From Bacillota bacterium (GTDB lineage Bacteria; Bacillota; Bacilli; Alicyclobacillales; SLC66), in assembly GCA_021846145.1 (NCBI GenBank), contig JAJZCJ010000105.1:1-10267 (forward strand): 10,267 bases of DNA. The letters run 5' to 3'. The notes below the pieces were generated by a model that ran no database searches, had not been told where the DNA came from, and was given only the letters and a program-made list of their open reading frames with translations. Positions 6,463 through 10,267 of this stretch are shown piece after piece (position 1 is the first letter of the stretch; every line of letters starts with the position of its first letter). The position numbers were made by a program, and so were the translations under genes.

Positions 6463-7251
6463 ATGGTAATTAACCCTTATATTATGATATTTTTACTTGT
6501 TTTTGTGCGGATATTGAGTTTGTTTTCACTTACGCCGCTCATTGGAGCGCCGCAAGTTCCTAATTTGTATAAAATCGGACTGGCCATATTTCTCGCTCAG
6601 ACAGTTGTTACGACGTTGACGACGCATCAATTGACTTTAAAGCTGCAACACCTTTCTCTGCTTCATCTTTTTTACTATGTGGTGCAGGAGGCACTTGCTG
6701 GGTTTTCCATCGGATTGATCGTGATCACTGTATTTGCCGCTGTCGAATTTGCCGGCGAACTGCTAGATGTGCAAATTGGGTTTTCAGTTGCCACCTTGGT
6801 TAGCCCTGGAATGACATCGCCAGCGGGCATTCTGGCGAATTTTAACAACATCATATTTTCGTTACTATTTATAACAGGTCACGGATTATCTACAATTGTG
6901 CTTGCGATACTGGAGAGTTTTAGGTATTTACCACTCGGTGTACCTGTATTTAGCGGGCAATTAGCGAATGTGCTGTTGCAAATGCTAGTCAACTTGTCTG
7001 TGATCGGGATACAGCTTGCCGCTCCTGTATTACTGGCTGCGTTTATGACGAATGTTGCACTTGCCGTCACTTCGCGCTTGGTTCCGCAAATTAATGTATT
7101 TGTTGTCGGATTTCCGCTAGTTTTGTTTTTGGGGCTAATGATGTTGGGGATTATGATGCCTGGAATGATCTATGTGATGAACAACATTCTTGACAGCATG
7201 AACAATCAAATTGCCACCATCCTACAAGCGATGGGGGGAGTCATCGGGTGA
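6463..7251 (+). CDS. fliR: Flagellar type III export gate protein FliR
   Basis: FliR is the single-copy subunit of the FliP-FliQ-FliR gate; its family, FliR/SctT, is recognised by its multi-pass layout. The 262-residue product has about six hydrophobic segments, including a family-like N-terminus (I-M-I-F-L-L-V-F-V-R-I-L-S-L-F-S-L-T-P) and the block GELLDVQIGFSVATLVSPGM at 97-116. The C-terminal half contains P-Q-I-N-V-F-V-V-G-F-P, also typical of FliR. The ATG lies 12 bases after fliQ and has only a weak purine-rich site (GAGTGAG, 6451-6457), so its translation may depend on coupling with fliQ. The stop overlaps the flhB GTG by 4 bases. Confidence 0.95.
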   Translation: MVINPYIMIFLLVFVRILSLFSLTPLIGAPQVPNLYKIGLAIFLAQTVVTTLTTHQLTLKLQHLSLLHLFYYVVQEALAGFSIGLIVITVFAAVEFAGELLDVQIGFSVATLVSPGMTSPAGILANFNNIIFSLLFITGHGLSTIVLAILESFRYLPLGVPVFSGQLANVLLQMLVNLSVIGIQLAAPVLLAAFMTNVALAVTSRLVPQINVFVVGFPLVLFLGLMMLGIMMPGMIYVMNNILDSMNNQIATILQAMGGVIG

Positions 7252-8324
7252 TCAAATGGGATTTGCAGTGGTTTGCCGAAAAAACGGAACCCGCCTCAGC
7301 GAAAAAGCGCAGCGAACTTAGAGACAAGGGTCAGGTCGCTCGTAGCATGGATCTGACCATGGCTGTCAATTTACTGGCGTTTCTTTTTGGATTAAAAATA
7401 TTTGGCGGAAATGTGATTCAATCTTTATACCAAGCGATGCAACTGTTATTATCTAATGGAGTTACTAGTGCCAGCGGCAGTGGAATTGACGCCTCGTTAG
7501 TGATCAATTCTTTGGGAAAAGCAATAATGTCGATTGTGCCAGTGATCTTGATTGGTTTGTTGGCGAGCTTGTTGACAAATACGGCGCAAACTGGCATCCG
7601 TTTTACGCCATCAGTGCTAATCCCAGATCTGACAAAACTCAATCCGATTACTGGAATTCCGCGCGTTTTCAACGCGAGTTCATTAGTAGAACTGCTCAAA
7701 TCGACCGTGAAGATTATCATCGTTGGCACCGTGGTCTACATTGTGCTATCGCGTATTATTACGCAATTGTTTCAAATGAATCAAGGAGATCCCTCGGTAA
7801 TTTTGCTGTTTTATATTCATAGTGCGCTTCAACTCATGTTCACTATTGCTAGCGTGTATTTGGTGATTGGAATACTTGACCTTTTCTATCAACGCTTTTC
7901 ATTTAGTCGTAGAATCAGGATGAGCAAAGAAGAAGTCAAGGACGAGTTTAAGCAGATGGAACAGGATCCGCAGATCAAAGGGGAGATTCGAAAAAGAGGA
8001 AGAGCCATTGCATTAAGTCGGATGATGAAAAATGTGCCGACTGCCGATGTGATTATCACCAACCCGACTCACTATGCAGTGGCGCTGCGTTATGATGCAC
8101 TGACAATGCAAGCACCCCAGGTTGTGGCGAAGGGCGTTGACAACTTGGCGTTGAGAATTCGAGAGTTGGCAACGGAAAACGACGTTCCCATCGTTGAGAA
8201 CAGGGAATTGGCAAGAACGATCTATAATGTCGTTGAAGTGGACGAGTATATTCCAAATTCGCTTTTTGCTGCAGTGGCGGAGGTTCTCGCATATGTGTAT
8301 CGTTTGCGGCGACATATCCAATAA
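7248..8324 (+). CDS. flhB: Flagellar export switch protein FlhB
   Basis: FlhB is the export-gate subunit that switches substrate specificity from hook to filament proteins after self-cleavage, in response to FliK. The 358-residue product begins WDLQWFAEKTEPASAKKR at residues 4-21, a typical FlhB start in which the family's E/K-T-E/P and K-K-R-x-E-L-R-x-K-G-Q-V-A-R-S motifs are clear. About four membrane segments lie within 36-212. The cytoplasmic domain carries the self-cleavage motif N272-P-T-H275, with D-V-I-I-T before it and Y-A-V-A-L-R-Y after it. The conserved V-P-I-V-E-N-R-E-L-A-R-T-I-Y follows. The start is GTG at 7248, overlapping the fliR stop (GTGA), with GGAG 7 bases upstream. FliK, its functional partner, is encoded in the same operon at the left edge. 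Confidence 0.97.
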   Translation: MIKWDLQWFAEKTEPASAKKRSELRDKGQVARSMDLTMAVNLLAFLFGLKIFGGNVIQSLYQAMQLLLSNGVTSASGSGIDASLVINSLGKAIMSIVPVILIGLLASLLTNTAQTGIRFTPSVLIPDLTKLNPITGIPRVFNASSLVELLKSTVKIIIVGTVVYIVLSRIITQLFQMNQGDPSVILLFYIHSALQLMFTIASVYLVIGILDLFYQRFSFSRRIRMSKEEVKDEFKQMEQDPQIKGEIRKRGRAIALSRMMKNVPTADVIITNPTHYAVALRYDALTMQAPQVVAKGVDNLALRIRELATENDVPIVENRELARTIYNVVEVDEYIPNSLFAAVAEVLAYVYRLRRHIQ

Positions 8325-8330
8325 AAGTGT

Positions 8331-8337
8331 AAGGAGG
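8331..8337 (+). promoter_or_regulatory. Ribosome binding site of flhA
   Basis: AAGGAGG lies 7 bases before the TTG at 8345 and begins 6 bases after the flhB stop. It identifies the TTG as the flhA start; the frame has no ATG before codon 18. Confidence 0.8.
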
Positions 8338-8344
8338 ACAATCA

Positions 8345-10267
8345 TTGAAACGGCTAAGTATATTGCCGATTGTGGCGGTGATTTTCATCGTCGCTATGCT
8401 GGTGATTCCGATCCCTCCCACACTGTTGGATTTTTTGATCATCATCAACATTTCTGCGTCATTGACGGTGATCATGGTTGCCATGAGTACGAAACAGCCC
8501 TTGGATTTTTCAGTTTTTCCGGCATTACTGTTGATTACCACACTATTCCGGTTAGCACTGAATATTTCATCTACACGATTGATTTTGATGAATGGGTATG
8601 CCGGCCAAGTGATTGAAACGTTTGGCAGCTTTGTCATTGGCGGCAATGCTGTGGTCGGGTTTGTCGTGTACTTAATCCTTGCCATTATTCAGTTTATCGT
8701 CATCACGCGCGGGGCAGAACGTGTGGCAGAAGTGGCAGCACGCTTCACCTTGGACGCGATGCCAGGTAAACAAATCAGCATTGACGCAGACATGAACTCT
8801 GGCCTGATCACGCAGCAGGAGGCGCGTGAACGCAGAAAAAATATCGAACTGGAAGCAGACTTTTACGGTGCGATGGACGGCGCCAGCAAGTTTGTCAAAG
8901 GCGATGCTGTCGCATCGCTCCTGATTGTCGCAGTCAACATCATCGGCGGGTTTATTGTTGGCATGGTTCAAGGTGGAGGTTCGATCACAACGGTTCTCAA
9001 AACCTACACGCAGTTGTCGGTGGGTGACGGACTAGTCAGCCAGATTCCGGCTTTGCTCCTTTCTACCGCGACGGGTTTGATTGTAACGCGCAATGCTTCG
9101 TCAGGGGAGTTTGGCAAGGAAATCGTTGATCAGTTGCTGTTTTCGCCGCGATCTCTCTACATCGTTGCCACCGTGTTAATGATACTTGGGGTGTTTTCAC
9201 CGATTGGTCTGTTGATCACCGCTCCGGTTGCCTTGTTGATTTTCATTGCGGCGAGAAGAATTACCAGCCAAAAACTCAAAGAAGATGAGCGACTTAAGCA
9301 ACAAGAGGAGGCGGAACGGGCAAAGACGACAAAGAGTCCAGACAGTATGTACTCGCTGATCCACTTGGAAGCGGTCGAATTTGAGTTCGGTTACGGTTTA
9401 TTTCCATTTGTTGATGCGGCGCAAGGCGGTGATCTGCTGGAGCGGGTGTCGCTTATTCGTCGTCAAATCGCCATCGATCTTGGCATCGTAGTGCCTATGA
9501 TTCGCTTTCGCGATAACATCCAGTTGCGCGCAAATGAGTACATCATGCGCATTAAAGGGTCGGAAGTGGCAAAATATGAAATATACCCAGGGCATTACCT
9601 GGCAATGAGTCCTGGCATCGCCGATCCGGAGGTGATTGGCATTCCCACTAAGGAACCCGCGTTTGGTTTGCCGGCTATATGGATCAATGAAAGCATGCGT
9701 GAACGGGCGATGATCGCTAACTATACAGTCGTTGACCCTCCCTCTTTGATCGCCACACACCTTACAGAAGTTGTAAAGCGACATGCTCATGAGTTGCTTG
9801 GTAGGCAGGAAACAAAATCGCTCGTCGATGCGATCAAGGAACGACAGCCGGTGCTTGTCGAGGAATTGATTCCGCAAACGTTGACGATTGGCGAAGTGCA
9901 GCGGGTACTATCCAATCTGCTTCTTGAGCGAGTATCGATACGAGATTTGTCTACCATCTTGGAAACGTTGTCCGATTATGCGAAAATCACAAAAGACACA
10001 GACCAACTGACCGAATATACGAGGCAACGCTTAAGCAGGCAAATTACCGCGCAAATTCGCAGTGGTGATCAGCCGATAACGGCGATTACGTTAAGTCAAG
10101 CAACGGAAAAGCGGATCCAAGAACACCTGTCGCACTCTGAGCAGGGAATTCAGCTTGCATTAGATCCACGCATTGCGCAACAATTGATGAAAAGCCTAAA
10201 TGATCACATGACTAGACTGGCGTCTTTAGGGAAAAACGCGATTTTGCTTGTGTCGCCCAATTTGCGC
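8345..10267 (+). CDS. flhA: Flagellar export gate protein FlhA, 3' partial
   Basis: FlhA is the largest export-gate subunit. It forms a nine-subunit ring whose cytoplasmic domain docks substrate-chaperone complexes. I translated 641 codons from TTG 8345 to the right edge with no stop; the family is usually about 680-700 residues, so roughly the last 40 or more are missing. The N-terminal half is a membrane domain of about eight segments, with F-R-L-A-L-N-I-S-S-T-R-L-I-L (68-81). The FHIPEP signature AEVAARFTLDAMPGKQISID lies at 128-147, and the conserved M-D-G-A-S-K-F-V-K-G-D (177-187) includes D178, which aligns with the functionally important Asp208 of Salmonella FlhA. A charged linker (about 305-333) leads to the cytoplasmic domain, which has E-F-G-Y-G-L-F-P-F-V-D and Q-G-G-D-L-L-E-R-V followed by R-R-Q-I-A-I-D-L-G-I-V-V-P. 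It follows flhB by 20 bases. Confidence 0.97.
   Translation, partial: MKRLSILPIVAVIFIVAMLVIPIPPTLLDFLIIINISASLTVIMVAMSTKQPLDFSVFPALLLITTLFRLALNISSTRLILMNGYAGQVIETFGSFVIGGNAVVGFVVYLILAIIQFIVITRGAERVAEVAARFTLDAMPGKQISIDADMNSGLITQQEARERRKNIELEADFYGAMDGASKFVKGDAVASLLIVAVNIIGGFIVGMVQGGGSITTVLKTYTQLSVGDGLVSQIPALLLSTATGLIVTRNASSGEFGKEIVDQLLFSPRSLYIVATVLMILGVFSPIGLLITAPVALLIFIAARRITSQKLKEDERLKQQEEAERAKTTKSPDSMYSLIHLEAVEFEFGYGLFPFVDAAQGGDLLERVSLIRRQIAIDLGIVVPMIRFRDNIQLRANEYIMRIKGSEVAKYEIYPGHYLAMSPGIADPEVIGIPTKEPAFGLPAIWINESMRERAMIANYTVVDPPSLIATHLTEVVKRHAHELLGRQETKSLVDAIKERQPVLVEELIPQTLTIGEVQRVLSNLLLERVSIRDLSTILETLSDYAKITKDTDQLTEYTRQRLSRQITAQIRSGDQPITAITLSQATEKRIQEHLSHSEQGIQLALDPRIAQQLMKSLNDHMTRLASLGKNAILLVSPNLR

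Noticed and set aside
8194..8616. 140-codon + strand open frame across the flhB end and flhA start
   Set aside because: It is out of frame with two clearly identified genes, has no family resemblance and no ribosome binding site.
8056..8685. 209-codon open frame on the - strand
   Set aside because: It lies antisense to conserved parts of flhB and flhA; its composition is that of a reversed membrane-protein gene and no motif is recognisable.

Overview
The window is one stretch of a flagellar/chemotaxis operon, with every gene on the + strand. The order is fliK (5' end cut off), flgD, swrD/flbD, fliL, fliM, fliY, cheY, fliO (called fliZ in Bacillus), fliP, fliQ, fliR, flhB, flhA (3' end cut off). 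This arrangement, a CheC-domain FliY instead of a plain FliN, and a cheY inserted between fliY and fliO all match the fla/che operon of Bacillales such as Bacillus subtilis. Strong AGGAGG-type ribosome binding sites and frequent TTG/GTG starts also point to Bacillota. The genus cannot be fixed from the sequence alone. A Bacillales outside Bacillus sensu stricto, for example an Alicyclobacillaceae-like lineage, is a guess.

Layout. Positions 1-1404 hold hook-assembly genes: the hook-length ruler FliK and the hook cap FlgD. Positions 1435-2182 hold the small swarming/motor-power protein SwrD and the stator-associated membrane protein FliL. Positions 2205-4811 hold the switch: FliM, FliY with two intact CheC-type phosphatase sites, and the response regulator CheY. 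Positions 4817-10267 hold the type III export gate: FliO, FliP, FliQ, FliR, FlhB and FlhA.

The genes are packed tightly. Three adjacent pairs overlap (swrD/fliL, fliO/fliP, fliR/flhB), and no gap exceeds about 45 bases apart from the 135 bases ahead of the core swrD start. I see no internal terminator, RNA gene, mobile element, CRISPR array or convincing internal promoter, so the genes are probably co-transcribed from a promoter outside the window. Half of the 12 visible start codons are not ATG (four TTG, two GTG), and several starts given here differ from the longest open frame.

Nothing here looks like a new system. The points worth a second look are the absence of a hook-protein gene (flgE) between flgD and swrD, where Bacillus has it; a basic 35-codon open frame fused ahead of SwrD; a duplicated NGLPSR..VQ motif in the FliK N-terminal region; and the unusual, highly charged C-terminal tail of FliO.
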